A stretch of DNA of 64,000 nucleotides, taken from positions 1 to 64,000 of the forward strand of contig JARGFQ010000003.1 of assembly GCA_029210565.1 (NCBI GenBank), read 5' to 3'. Each line of letters begins with the position of its first letter. The stretch's first letter is position 1. Made by a program: the position numbers and the translations under genes. The notes under the pieces were generated by a model. That model made no database searches. It was not told the origin of the DNA and saw nothing but the letters and a program-made list of their open reading frames with translations. Source of the stretch: Bacteroidales bacterium. GTDB lineage: Bacteria; Bacteroidota; Bacteroidia; Bacteroidales; VadinHA17. This document shows, piece by piece, positions 41,847 through 50,785 of the stretch.

Positions 41847-42851
41847 ATGAGGATAGGCCTTACCTATGATCTCCGGTCGTGGTACCTCGAACGGGGATAT
41901 ACCATGGATGAGACTGCTGAGTTTGACAAGGAGGAGACGGTAGCCGCCCTCGAGGCGACACTGAGTAACCTTGGCTACGGGACGGAACGGATAGGAAATC
42001 TCTTTGAGCTGGTGACCCAGCTCGCCGCAGGACGCAGATGGGACATGGTATTTAATATTGCCGAAGGACTCTACGGCGACGGACGTGAGTCGGCCGTGCC
42101 GGTGCTGCTCGACCAGTATCGTATACCCTATGTCTTCAGCGGCCCTGTGGTGATGGGAGTCTCACTCAACAAATACCTGGCACGGCTGGTGGTTGAAGCT
42201 GCGGGCGTACCGGTATGTCCGGGCATCATTGCAGCCTCGGTCACTGACCTTGTGCGGGCATCCTCCCTGGCTTACCCCCTCTTTGTCAAACCTGTGGCAG
42301 AGGGAACTGGCAAGGGTATCAACTCAAATAGTGTGGTGCGGGACCGTGATTCCCTGGTGACAGTTGTGACCAAATTGCTGGAGACCTACCATCAACCGGT
42401 ACTGATCGAAGAATACCTGCCAGGAAGGGAGTTCACCGTCGGTGTCACCGGCGCAGGCAGTGAGGCGAGGGTGACAGGCGGCATGGAGGTGATATGCAGG
42501 GATGATCTCCCATATTCAGTTGAGGTGAAAGAGAACTATGAGAATTATGTCAAATACGAAGTGTATGACGAGACGGTGCGGGAAGAATGTAATGCGGTGG
42601 CCCTCGGGGCATGGCGAGTCCTCGATGCCGTGGATGCCGGCCGCGTTGATATGAAGGCCGACCGGAACGGCAGGATATGCTTCATCGAGGCCAACCCGCT
42701 GGCCGGACTCAACCCGGTACACTCCGACCTTCCCATGCTCTCACGCATGAACGGCATGGGCTTTGAAACTCTTATTGAGTTGATAATAGACTCTGCAAAA
42801 AACGTTACGGACTTGCATGATGGACGAAAAATGCCTGGTCATCTACAATGA
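41847..42851 (+). CDS. ATP-grasp ligase, D-Ala-D-Ala ligase-like (first of two)
   Basis: A 334-aa ATP-grasp enzyme. The N-terminal substrate domain starts MRIGLTYDLRSWYLERGYTM and contains FNIAEGLYGDGRESAVPVLLDQ. The central ATP-binding part has YPLFVKPVAEGTGKGINSNS and VLIEEYLPGREFTVGV, and the metal site is DMKADRNGRICFIEANPLAGLNP (E/N ligands). It is Ddl-like but lacks the usual Ddl HGxxGEDG loop, so the amino substrate is probably not D-alanine. It begins 7 nt after the aminomutase stop. ATP-grasp ligases form amide bonds between a carboxylate and an amine; here a beta-amino acid is a plausible substrate (inference). Confidence 0.85.
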   Translation: MRIGLTYDLRSWYLERGYTMDETAEFDKEETVAALEATLSNLGYGTERIGNLFELVTQLAAGRRWDMVFNIAEGLYGDGRESAVPVLLDQYRIPYVFSGPVVMGVSLNKYLARLVVEAAGVPVCPGIIAASVTDLVRASSLAYPLFVKPVAEGTGKGINSNSVVRDRDSLVTVVTKLLETYHQPVLIEEYLPGREFTVGVTGAGSEARVTGGMEVICRDDLPYSVEVKENYENYVKYEVYDETVREECNAVALGAWRVLDAVDAGRVDMKADRNGRICFIEANPLAGLNPVHSDLPMLSRMNGMGFETLIELIIDSAKNVTDLHDGRKMPGHLQ

Positions 42852-43785
42852 ACCTGCCCCTGACGCCCTGCCGGACGAGCTTGACGTCATCGACCAGGTG
42901 AACTTCATTGAGGCGACGCTGAAAAAAATTGGAATCAATATACGGCGTAGAGGCATCACTGAAAATTTCTTCAGCGAGATGGCACATATTGCTGAGGAGG
43001 ATTTTGACTTTGTCTTCAACCTGGCAGAGGCGGTCGGAAAGAGGGCGGAGATACTCTATTTCATTCCTGCCCTGCTCAATATGCATCACATACCCTATAC
43101 CGGTTGCTCCGTGGAAGCCGTTTTTCTCTCAGGCAGCAAGGTGCTCGCACGGCAGATAATGAAGGCCCACGGAATACCTGTTGCAGGCGGATACAAAATT
43201 TCCGAAGCTGCCGGCATGACACCGGGAAGAAAATATATCCTCAAACCTGTCTGGGAAAACGGCTCTCTGGGTATCACAGAAGAATCGGTCTTTACCTTTG
43301 ACGGCTACATGCCCGATATCCTGAAGGGTAAGGGTGACAGCCACTGGTTCATCGAAGAGTTTATCGAGGGAAGAGAGTTTAATATAAGTGTCAAATCTGG
43401 ACCTGACGGTCCCGTGATGCTGCCTCCCGCCGAGATAGTCTTTCACGATTACCCTGATGATCTGCCACGGATTGTCAGCTATAAGGCAAAATGGGAAGAG
43501 GATACGTTTCAGTACCACTGCTGCTGGAGGTGCTTTCCTGTTGACCTGAGCAGCACCCTTCTTAACAGGCTGGAAGAAACGGTAATGGCATGCTGGCATA
43601 CATTCGAACTCAGGGGTTATGCCCGTGTGGACATGCGTGTTGATGACGAGGAAAACGTTTACGTGCTGGAGATAAATGCCAACCCCTGCCTCTCTCCCGA
43701 CGGTGGATTTATTGCGGCAGCCCTTCATGCCGGTCAGACCCGTGAGGAGATAATTGGTGATATAATCCGTGACCTGAACCGTTGA
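42817..43785 (+). CDS. ATP-grasp ligase, D-Ala-D-Ala ligase-like (second of two)
   Basis: A 322-aa ATP-grasp enzyme, divergent from the first. Segments include DFVFNLAEAVGKRAEILYFIPALLN, HHIPYTGCSVEAVFLSG, KYILKPVWENGSLGI, WFIEEFIEGREFNISV, ARVDMRVDDEENVYVLEINANPCLSPDGGF. The ATP-site lysine and the E-x-N metal ligands are present. It overlaps the first ligase by 35 nt (a second ATG at 42820 gives one residue fewer), so the two ligases are translated together. Whether they act in sequence on one product or as a hetero-oligomer cannot be told from sequence. Confidence 0.85.
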   Translation: MMDEKCLVIYNEPAPDALPDELDVIDQVNFIEATLKKIGINIRRRGITENFFSEMAHIAEEDFDFVFNLAEAVGKRAEILYFIPALLNMHHIPYTGCSVEAVFLSGSKVLARQIMKAHGIPVAGGYKISEAAGMTPGRKYILKPVWENGSLGITEESVFTFDGYMPDILKGKGDSHWFIEEFIEGREFNISVKSGPDGPVMLPPAEIVFHDYPDDLPRIVSYKAKWEEDTFQYHCCWRCFPVDLSSTLLNRLEETVMACWHTFELRGYARVDMRVDDEENVYVLEINANPCLSPDGGFIAAALHAGQTREEIIGDIIRDLNR

Positions 43786-43789
43786 AGCC

Positions 43790-44269
43790 ATGGCTGAGAT
43801 TTCCTTTGAGATAACCCGTGCCGACAGGCCGGCTCTTGAAAAGATACTCTCCTCATCCGGATACTTCTATGACTTTGAGATAGAGGTAGCTCTTTCTCTG
43901 GCTGATGAAACGACTGAAAAAGGCCAGGAGGGCAGCGGTTACCACTGGGTGCGCCTCCTTGAGAACGATGAGGTTGTCGGTTTTGCATGCTTTGGTCCCA
44001 ACCCGTCATCAGTACACTCATGGGATCTCTACTGGATAGCCATCCAGGAGGAACAGAGACAGAAGCATTACGGTTCCATCATACTGAAAAATGCAGAAGA
44101 GCGAATCAGCTCAATGAAAGGAAGAATTGTCTGGATCGAGACCTCAGGGAGGCCTCTGTATGAACTGACAAGGCACTTTTATCTCAGAAACGGTTATGAG
44201 CTTGCAGCCACACTCTGTGAGTTCTACGGCCCCGGCGACGATAAACTTGTCTACCGTAAAGCATTATGA
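43790..44269 (+). CDS. GNAT family N-acetyltransferase
   Basis: A 159-aa acetyltransferase. The acetyl-CoA binding core is WIAIQEEQRQKHYGSIILKNAEERI (a variant of the Q/RxxGxG/A loop), preceded by WVRLLENDEVVGFACFG and followed by TRHFYLRNGYELAATLCEFY. It begins 4 nt after the second ligase. In archaea and some bacteria, a KamA and a GNAT (AblB) make N-epsilon-acetyl-beta-lysine; this GNAT could play that role or modify the ligase product (inference). It is the last gene of the cassette, converging on the threonine aldolase gene. Confidence 0.85.
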   Translation: MAEISFEITRADRPALEKILSSSGYFYDFEIEVALSLADETTEKGQEGSGYHWVRLLENDEVVGFACFGPNPSSVHSWDLYWIAIQEEQRQKHYGSIILKNAEERISSMKGRIVWIETSGRPLYELTRHFYLRNGYELAATLCEFYGPGDDKLVYRKAL

Positions 44270-44296
44270 AAGGTCTCTGGCAGTTCTGCTTCACCT

Positions 44297-45313
44297 TCAG
44301 AGGTTAGCCAGCACCTCGCAGCTCTTTCGGATATCCGCCTCACTCAGATCCAGATGGGTAACGAACCTTAGGCTCCTCTCCCCTGTCTTCAGTGCCAGAA
44401 TATCGAGATCTTTCAGCTTATCCAGGAACTCCGTGGCTTTCATTCCGGGCACCAGTGTAAAGATGATAAGGTTGCTTCCGCCATAACTGACATGTTCTAC
44501 CAGGTTACACTGCTCCAAAGCTTCAGCGATGTCTGCAGCGTTACGGTGGTCTTCTGTAAGACGCTCCACGTTGTTACGGAGCGCATAGATGCCCGCCGCT
44601 GCAATGTATCCGGCCTGCCGCATCGCTCCACCCAGCACTTTCCTGATCCGTTGCCCCTGTCTGATGAAATCCCTGTTTCCCAGCAGTACGGAACCGACCG
44701 GGGCACCCAATCCCTTAGAGAGACATATGGAGATAGAATCAAACAGCGCACCGTACTCCTCAGGCTTCCTGCCGTCGGCAGTCATGGCGTTGAACAGCCT
44801 GGCACCGTCGAGGTGATAACCCAGACCGTGCCTGTCGCACAGCTCCCTGATCCTCACCAGCTCGGTAAAGTCCCAGCAGGCTCCGGCACCCCTGTTGACG
44901 GTGTTCTCCACCTCTACCAGCCGGGTATAGGCCTTGTGACAGTCGTTGGGATTGTTGATATACTGCGTCACATCTTCAGCGGTGAAGGTGCCGTTATCAG
45001 AGTCAATAAGGGCCACCGAAGCCCCGGAGTTGAAGGCCACACCTCCCCCTTCAAACTGGTAGATATGTGCCAGCCGGCTGCAGATAACCTCATCACCGGG
45101 ACGGGTATGGGCCTTAATGGCAATCTGGTTGGTCATCGTCCCGGAAGGACAGTAGAGAGCTGCCTCCATGCCGAACATCGAGGCCGACATCTCCTCAAGT
45201 TCATTCACCATAGGGTCTTCACCGAAGATCATGTCACCCACACTGGCTTTCATCATGAACTCAAGCATCCCCGCGGAAGGTCTCGTTACAGTGTCGCTTC
45301 TCAGGTCAATCAT
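44297..45313 (-). CDS. Low-specificity L-threonine aldolase
   Basis: A 338-aa fold-type I PLP enzyme that cleaves L-threonine or L-allo-threonine to glycine and acetaldehyde. It starts MIDLRSDTVTRPSAGMLEFM, the family signature. PLP-site residues are in DEVICSRLAHIYQFEGGG, YHLDGARLFNAM and the lysine of CLSKGLGAPVGSVLLG. The C-terminal RFVTHLDLSEADI is complete. It stands between the convergent GNAT gene and divergent ung. Confidence 0.93.
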   Translation of the reverse strand: MIDLRSDTVTRPSAGMLEFMMKASVGDMIFGEDPMVNELEEMSASMFGMEAALYCPSGTMTNQIAIKAHTRPGDEVICSRLAHIYQFEGGGVAFNSGASVALIDSDNGTFTAEDVTQYINNPNDCHKAYTRLVEVENTVNRGAGACWDFTELVRIRELCDRHGLGYHLDGARLFNAMTADGRKPEEYGALFDSISICLSKGLGAPVGSVLLGNRDFIRQGQRIRKVLGGAMRQAGYIAAAGIYALRNNVERLTEDHRNAADIAEALEQCNLVEHVSYGGSNLIIFTLVPGMKATEFLDKLKDLDILALKTGERSLRFVTHLDLSEADIRKSCEVLANL

Positions 45314-45388
45314 AGCAATCAGAATTTGAGGTTCTAATATAATTGTTTTTTGATCCTTCGTTCAGGAGATAAGGCAGTTCTCTGAAAA

Positions 45389-46093
45389 ATGGATATATTT
45401 AACCTCATACAACAAGTCTATCCGGAGACTATGCAGGTAAAGATTGAAGCAGGCTGGAAGGAGAAGCTGAAGGATGAATTCAGCAGCGATTATTTTGCAA
45501 CACTGACCGATTTTGTACGGGAGGAATACCGCACCCGACAGGTCTTCCCGCCTGCCGGCAAGATCTTCAATGCCTTTGACCTCTGTCCGTTTGACAGGGT
45601 AAAGGTCGTGATCATCGGACAGGATCCCTATCACAACATTGGCCAGGCCCATGGACTCTGTTTCTCTGTCACCGACGGCACCGAGTTTCCTCCCAGCCTT
45701 GTGAACATCTTCAAGGAGCTTAACAGGGATCTTGGTGTGCCCGTACCGAAATCAGGCAACCTGGAACGCTGGGCCGGGCAGGGGGTGCTCCTGCTCAATG
45801 CCATACTGACCGTCAGGGCACATCAGGCTTTGTCACATCAGAACAGGGGCTGGGAACGGTTCACCGATGCCGCCATCACCACGCTGAACCATGACCGTGA
45901 GAACCTGGTGTTCATGTTATGGGGCAACTATGCCCAGAACAAGGGTGAATCGATTGACCCTTCCAGGCATCTAATCCTCAGGACCGTACACCCCTCTCCC
46001 CTCTCCGCTTCCCGCGGTTTCTTCGGCTGCTCGCATTTCAGCAGATGCAATCAGTGGCTTATCTCCAGGGGCATTGAGCCTGTGCAGTGGTGA
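45389..46093 (+). CDS. ung: Uracil-DNA glycosylase (family 1)
   Basis: A 234-aa UNG that removes uracil from DNA. Catalytic water-activating motif GQDPYHNIGQAHGLCFSV, the PPSLVNIFKEL segment, GVLLLNAILTVRAHQALSH, VFMLWGNYAQNKG and the DNA-intercalating HPSPLSASRGFFGCSHFS loop are all present, giving family-1 architecture of usual length. The ATG lies 75 nt from the divergent threonine aldolase. It converges with the PLP-lyase gene, whose stop is adjacent (1-nt gap). Confidence 0.97.
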   Translation: MDIFNLIQQVYPETMQVKIEAGWKEKLKDEFSSDYFATLTDFVREEYRTRQVFPPAGKIFNAFDLCPFDRVKVVIIGQDPYHNIGQAHGLCFSVTDGTEFPPSLVNIFKELNRDLGVPVPKSGNLERWAGQGVLLLNAILTVRAHQALSHQNRGWERFTDAAITTLNHDRENLVFMLWGNYAQNKGESIDPSRHLILRTVHPSPLSASRGFFGCSHFSRCNQWLISRGIEPVQW

Positions 46094-47263
46094 TCACGAA
46101 CGAAGGCCGCGCTCAATAACCTGCTTGATAACCTCGGGGGACTCAAAACCGACTGACATCCTGATCATTCCTGGTTCCGGGTATTTAGACCCCCAGACAG
46201 CCTCTACCGGCATAAGTATGGTGTGAGAGTCACCCAGGGTGGGTATGAGTCTGATATCGGGATAGACAGCGGCTATGAACCTGTCACGACTATCCCTCTT
46301 CTCCCCCGGACTGTCACCGGCAATGTCGAATGTGACCATCGCACCATATCCCTTTCCCCCGGTAATCTCCCTGCATCCGGTATGGGTAGCATGAGTTTCC
46401 AGGCCGGGATAGAGAACCGTGCCGACCCGCCCGGATGAGCTGAGCATCTCTGCCACGGCCCGGGCATTGCTGCATTGCTGCATGAAGCGCAGCTCAAGAG
46501 AGGCTAGCTGGGTCTGTAACCGGTAGGCATCATCCGGAGAGAGCATATGGCCTATGAACTTGCGATACTCTACTGCACTGTGCAACAGTTCACTGTCGTT
46601 GCCGCATATCACCCCGGCAGTGAGATTACCGTGACCCGAGAGGTACTTAGTGGCGCTGTGTATCACCATGTCGGCGCCGTCATCAAGTGGCTTCCACAAC
46701 AGGGGAGTGGCAAAGGTGTTGTCAACAATGACCCTGGCACCATGTTTTTTTGCCATGGAAATGATACGGCGTCCGTCGGCAACAATCAAAAGGGGATTGG
46801 AGATGGTTTCGAAGTAGACAATGTCCGGTTTTACCTCAGCCAGCATCCTCTCAAGCATCTCATAGTCGTAATCGTTCCCTGTGGAGCTGAAGAAGGTTAC
46901 TCCCTGGCCCCTGCGCCTTATAAGTATGCTGTTTATGTACGAGAGGGTGCCGCCGTATATCTCTGAGAAGAAGAGCCATTCACTCCTGCTGCCCTCCTCC
47001 TGGAAGATGGAGAGTGCAATGTCTATTGCTGCCATGCCCGACTGAGCCAGCAGGGCCCACCGGGAGCCTTCAACGGCCATGACGGCCTCCTCAGCCGCTA
47101 CCACGGTAGGATTGCGGTAACGGGAATAGATGTACAGATCGGGCTCCCGCTCATGTGCTGTCTCCGCGGCAAAGGCATCCGAGGTGGTACCGGCTGTCGG
47201 CAGCTCAAATCCGGCATCACGGTAGACCGGTGTCCTGACGCTGTTTATCTCTCTCTTTTTCAT
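46094..47263 (-). CDS. Cys/Met metabolism PLP-dependent enzyme (methionine gamma-lyase / cystathionine-lyase type)
   Basis: A 389-aa trans-sulfuration family enzyme. Family segments are YSRYRNPTVVAAEEAVMAVEGS near the N-terminus, IVYFETISNPLLIVADGRRI, VIVDNTFATPLLWKPLDDGAD, and the PLP lysine in VIHSATKYLSGHGNLTAGV. The C-terminal IRMSVGFESPEVI is usual. It could be cystathionine gamma-synthase, beta/gamma-lyase or methionine gamma-lyase; the sequence alone does not decide. I start at MKKREINSVRTPV (47263): the ATG at 47320 lies inside a palindromic repeat copy and would add 19 repeat-encoded residues. Confidence 0.87.
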   Translation of the reverse strand: MKKREINSVRTPVYRDAGFELPTAGTTSDAFAAETAHEREPDLYIYSRYRNPTVVAAEEAVMAVEGSRWALLAQSGMAAIDIALSIFQEEGSRSEWLFFSEIYGGTLSYINSILIRRRGQGVTFFSSTGNDYDYEMLERMLAEVKPDIVYFETISNPLLIVADGRRIISMAKKHGARVIVDNTFATPLLWKPLDDGADMVIHSATKYLSGHGNLTAGVICGNDSELLHSAVEYRKFIGHMLSPDDAYRLQTQLASLELRFMQQCSNARAVAEMLSSSGRVGTVLYPGLETHATHTGCREITGGKGYGAMVTFDIAGDSPGEKRDSRDRFIAAVYPDIRLIPTLGDSHTILMPVEAVWGSKYPEPGMIRMSVGFESPEVIKQVIERGLRS

Positions 47264-47291
47264 TCGTATATAACTTATTTCCAGAGGTTGG

Positions 47292-47354
47292 ATGAAACTT
47301 GCACGAAATTCTGTTTTCAATCCCTATGTAAGTCATTCCTCATGCTGGTTTCAT
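47292..47354. repeat. Palindromic dispersed repeat, copy overlapping a gene end
   Basis: 63-bp copy with arms gatgaaacttgcac at the left and catgctggtttcat at the right, aligning throughout with copies at 8369 and 8464. The stop and last ~11 codons of the FeS/membrane-anchor fusion gene (reading ETSMRNDLHRD) lie inside it. Confidence 0.65.
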
Positions 47355-48651
47355 ATTCATTAGCAAAGTGTTCTTTTATCGTGGTTCTGATATTTACGGG
47401 ATTGAAATCGCCATAGAAGAGCAGCCTGTCTGCTGCCACTCCTGCCAGGAACAGCGCCAGTGCCGCACTGTCGGCTACGGGGCTCTCCGGGTAGAGCAGC
47501 ATGAAGACGACTGGCAGCACCAGTGCCCTGAAGTAATAGAGATTCCGCACAAAGGGTGGTTCTTCGGCAGACCTGTATCTCAGAACGACTGAAATTGCTG
47601 CCAGCATGGAGAAGACCAGGAAGAGTGTTCCCGGCTCCCGGAACCATGACACAATATATATACCGGCAAAGAAAGCCTGGCCGGAATGGAGTTTCAGTGC
47701 CATTCTCATGTCGGCAGCAAAGAAAATGAGGTCGACGCTGATCAGGGCCAGCAGGGCAGTAATGGCTCCCACCGGAGGCGGAACAAGACCGGGGGCGATC
47801 CAGTTCAGCAGCGCGATGAGCGTTAGCAGACCTGTCAGCACTATCTCCCGGCTAAGCGGTGAGGAGGTGATATTTATTACTGCTCTCCAGGCTTTGCTAG
47901 GCACCCCCAGGTGGGCCACAGACACAGCCATTGCTGCCGTGAGAAGAAGTAAAGGTATCAGTGGCGGGATAAGTGTATCCGTAAAGCCGGTGATGATCAT
48001 AATGGCGGAAGCAGATATCAGTAGGAGAGAAAACAGTATCAGGCTCCACTCCTTGCGTATCCTTTCGGGCATCCCGACCTGCGGCAGTTCCTCCTCTGCA
48101 TCATCCGCCTCCCCCGATGGGATGATTACCGGTCCTTTTAAGCTATCAGCCTCTTTAAGTATCAGCGAAGGGCCTATGCCTGTCTCGGGTAACCACCCGA
48201 TGCCGACAGGCTCAAACTTTTCCTGCTCTGCAAATCTGAGTGCGCCTGTCGGGCAGGCTGTAACGCATGCCGGATCGATGCCTTCTTCCGCTCTCTCATG
48301 ACAGAGGTGGCATTTCTCAATGTGACCTTTGGCCTCATTGATCTTAGGTGCATCATAGGGACACCTCCAGGTGCAGTAACCGCAACCCATACACCTGTCT
48401 GCATGGTGTATCACCACCCCGTTCTCCTCAACGGTATATGCCTTTGCAGGACACCCCTCTGCGCAGGTTGGCTCTTCACAGTGGCTGCATGCCAGGGAGA
48501 GGCTGATGACCCTCATCAGCGGCAGGGCTCTGTCGTTCCACGTAAATACGGTTCTCGTACCGGCCTGCAGTCCGTTCTCCAGAAAACAGGCGGCGCTGCA
48601 GGCCCCGCAGCCGACACACAGTGAAGCATCGAATGCAAATCCCCTTCTCAT
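47317..48651 (-). CDS. DmsB-DmsC fusion: FeS electron-transfer and membrane-anchor subunit
   Basis: A 444-aa fusion. Residues ~1-165 form a DmsB-like domain with four cysteine clusters, CVGCGACSAAC, CSHCEEPTCAEGCPAKAY, CMGCGYCTWRC and CHLCHERAEEGIDPACVTACP, for four [4Fe-4S] centres. Residues ~200-444 form a DmsC/NrfD-like anchor with eight helices, such as WSLILFSLLLISASAIMIITG and AFFAGIYIVSWFR. It should pass electrons from menaquinol to the molybdopterin subunit encoded just upstream (ATGA overlap). In E. coli B and C are separate proteins. The last ~11 residues are encoded by a repeat copy. Confidence 0.88.
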   Translation of the reverse strand: MRRGFAFDASLCVGCGACSAACFLENGLQAGTRTVFTWNDRALPLMRVISLSLACSHCEEPTCAEGCPAKAYTVEENGVVIHHADRCMGCGYCTWRCPYDAPKINEAKGHIEKCHLCHERAEEGIDPACVTACPTGALRFAEQEKFEPVGIGWLPETGIGPSLILKEADSLKGPVIIPSGEADDAEEELPQVGMPERIRKEWSLILFSLLLISASAIMIITGFTDTLIPPLIPLLLLTAAMAVSVAHLGVPSKAWRAVINITSSPLSREIVLTGLLTLIALLNWIAPGLVPPPVGAITALLALISVDLIFFAADMRMALKLHSGQAFFAGIYIVSWFREPGTLFLVFSMLAAISVVLRYRSAEEPPFVRNLYYFRALVLPVVFMLLYPESPVADSAALALFLAGVAADRLLFYGDFNPVNIRTTIKEHFANEYETSMRNDLHRD

Positions 48652-50765
48652 GACGTTACTTTTTCGATGTCTGCCCTGGTATTATGAAAGGCTGCCCCAT
48701 AGCCCATGTCAGTCTCTGCCGGATGGATGAGCCTGTTTACTCCTCCACCCTCGGCAAACCATATGCCGTTCGGGAAGACTATGCTCCCGCTCCTGACGCG
48801 TGCGGTAACCTTCACTCTGCCAGTCACCTCACCGCGTGAGTTGAAGACCCTGATGGTGTCACCGCTCTTCAGTTGCAGCCTGCGTGCATCGGCAACGGAT
48901 ATCTCCCATGCAGGGGTCTCAATCACACTCTTGACAACCTCGATATTTCCGAACTGGGAGTGAATACGCGAAGCTATATTGGGAGTCATGAGCCTGAATG
49001 GAAGATGTGACTCACTGAAATCATCCAGTGGTTCATAGCTGGGCAGCGGGTTGACGCCCCAAAGTTTCACCGCACTGTCTGACCAGAGCTCAATCTTACC
49101 GGAAGGCGTATTGAAATGTCCGTCGGCATATGCCGGATTCTCATTCTGTTCAGGAATTACAGGCTGCTGCATGAGCTCCTCGGGATCAAATCCCGGCGTG
49201 CTGCTTATACGCTCAGTGAGCCATGTGCCGTAATCACCGGGTGCAGGAATAACGGATGCATTGTTCTGCTCCACGCCTCCCCCTTGCAGCGTGAGACCTG
49301 CGTCACCCTTTTGCCCCTCTCCACTCAACTGAACAGAGTTATCTGCACTGCCTCCGGACGTTAATCGCATCCTCTGCGCCAGGCGCCAGTAGATCTCACT
49401 CTCCAGCATCACCTCACCGGGAGGGTCAGTCACAGCAGGTTTGTATTGAACATAAGGGTTCCAGTAAGAGCCCACCACATCAGCCTGCTCAAAGATCCCC
49501 TTTGCAGGGAGAATGATGTCTGCCATCGCAGCGGTGTCTGTCAGAAACTGTTCAACGACAACCTTGAAGGGCACCGACTGCAATGCAGTAATTACCTCAC
49601 TGCTTCCGGGCAGCTGCGTGACAGGATTGCCCCGTTCGATCCATGCCACCTCGATCCTCGGTTCAGGCAGTGCAAAAAAGTCGGGACCGAACCTTGCCAT
49701 TGAGATGGCACGCCGGAAAGGTTTATCTGATTCCTTATCAGGATAATAGCTGAGAGGCTCCTTCACCTCATCAAAAATATAACTCTGAAGGTTGGCAAAA
49801 TTGAACCCGCAGCCAGGCCGGCCTATCATACCGGTGATGACAGGTATAGACAGTATGGCACGGATCGTTTGCCCGCCGTTGGTATAACGTTGCAGACCGT
49901 AGCCCGCTACGACGGTGAGTTGACCGGCCCCGGCTGCCAACACTGCAATCTCTTCAATGGCTTCGGCTGGTATACCTGTGATCTCCTGTGCATTGAGAGG
50001 TGTTATCTTAAGTGACGCAGCAAATTTGTCAAAACCTGATACATTCTTTTTGATGAACTCATTATCGACCATATCCCTGTCGATGATCACCTTTGCTATC
50101 GCCAGTGCCAGTGCAGCATCGGTGCCGGGCCGAGGTCTGAGAAGTATGTCAGCCTTGTCAGCCGTGGGGGTTCGCCGCGGGTCGATAACAACAACCCTGG
50201 CACCGTTTTTCCTGGCACGGTCAATATGTATCATCTCCTGCACGTTGGTCTCGGCGGAGTTCTTGCCCCACAGTATTATGAGACGCGTTTTCGCAATATC
50301 CCATGGCACATTGTGCTTCACCTCCCCCAGTGTCAACCTTACAGCCTCCAGTCCTGCCGGCCAGCACAGATTGCCGTAGGTGGTGGTGGCACCGCCAAAT
50401 AGCCTCCAGAAGTTACCGGTAATGTCATTGCTCAGGCCGGAGTATCCACTGCCCTTATAGAAAAGGACCGAGTGCGGCCCATGCCTCTCCCTGGCAGCAA
50501 GCAGTTTACCTGCAATGATACCGAGGGCCTCCTCCATCCCAATCGGAACAAATGAACCGTCGGGCTGCCTCTGGAGTGGCCTCGTGAGACGTGAGGGCGA
50601 GTATTCGCGTTCGAGATAGGATAACCCCTTGATGCACGGTCCCTCCGGGGTCGCAAGGTTGCCCTCATATGGAAGGATACGGACCACCCTGTCCTCACTG
50701 GTGAATACCCTGAATGTGCAGGTGCTGTAACAGTTGCGCGGGCAGACAGTGATAAACTCCTTCAT
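48648..50765 (-). CDS. Molybdopterin-dependent oxidoreductase catalytic subunit (DMSO-reductase family)
   Basis: A 705-aa member of the DMSO reductase family. The N-terminal FeS motif is CPRNCYSTC with a fourth Cys in GPCIKG. The Mo-bis-MGD domains follow with WGKNSAETNVQEM, VVVIDPRRTPTADKADILL, RPGTDAALALAIAKVII, a possible Mo-ligand Cys in YGNLCWPAG, and the C-terminal LMTPNIASRIHSQFG and AARRLQLKSGD-type MGD-binding barrel. No Tat or other signal peptide is visible, so it is probably cytoplasmic, or exported with its partner's help. Substrate (S-oxide, N-oxide, thiosulfate or other) cannot be read from sequence. It is cotranscribed with the DmsB-C fusion. Confidence 0.88.
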   Translation of the reverse strand: MKEFITVCPRNCYSTCTFRVFTSEDRVVRILPYEGNLATPEGPCIKGLSYLEREYSPSRLTRPLQRQPDGSFVPIGMEEALGIIAGKLLAARERHGPHSVLFYKGSGYSGLSNDITGNFWRLFGGATTTYGNLCWPAGLEAVRLTLGEVKHNVPWDIAKTRLIILWGKNSAETNVQEMIHIDRARKNGARVVVIDPRRTPTADKADILLRPRPGTDAALALAIAKVIIDRDMVDNEFIKKNVSGFDKFAASLKITPLNAQEITGIPAEAIEEIAVLAAGAGQLTVVAGYGLQRYTNGGQTIRAILSIPVITGMIGRPGCGFNFANLQSYIFDEVKEPLSYYPDKESDKPFRRAISMARFGPDFFALPEPRIEVAWIERGNPVTQLPGSSEVITALQSVPFKVVVEQFLTDTAAMADIILPAKGIFEQADVVGSYWNPYVQYKPAVTDPPGEVMLESEIYWRLAQRMRLTSGGSADNSVQLSGEGQKGDAGLTLQGGGVEQNNASVIPAPGDYGTWLTERISSTPGFDPEELMQQPVIPEQNENPAYADGHFNTPSGKIELWSDSAVKLWGVNPLPSYEPLDDFSESHLPFRLMTPNIASRIHSQFGNIEVVKSVIETPAWEISVADARRLQLKSGDTIRVFNSRGEVTGRVKVTARVRSGSIVFPNGIWFAEGGGVNRLIHPAETDMGYGAAFHNTRADIEKVTS

Positions 50766-50785
50766 AGATTACATATAATGAAGTC

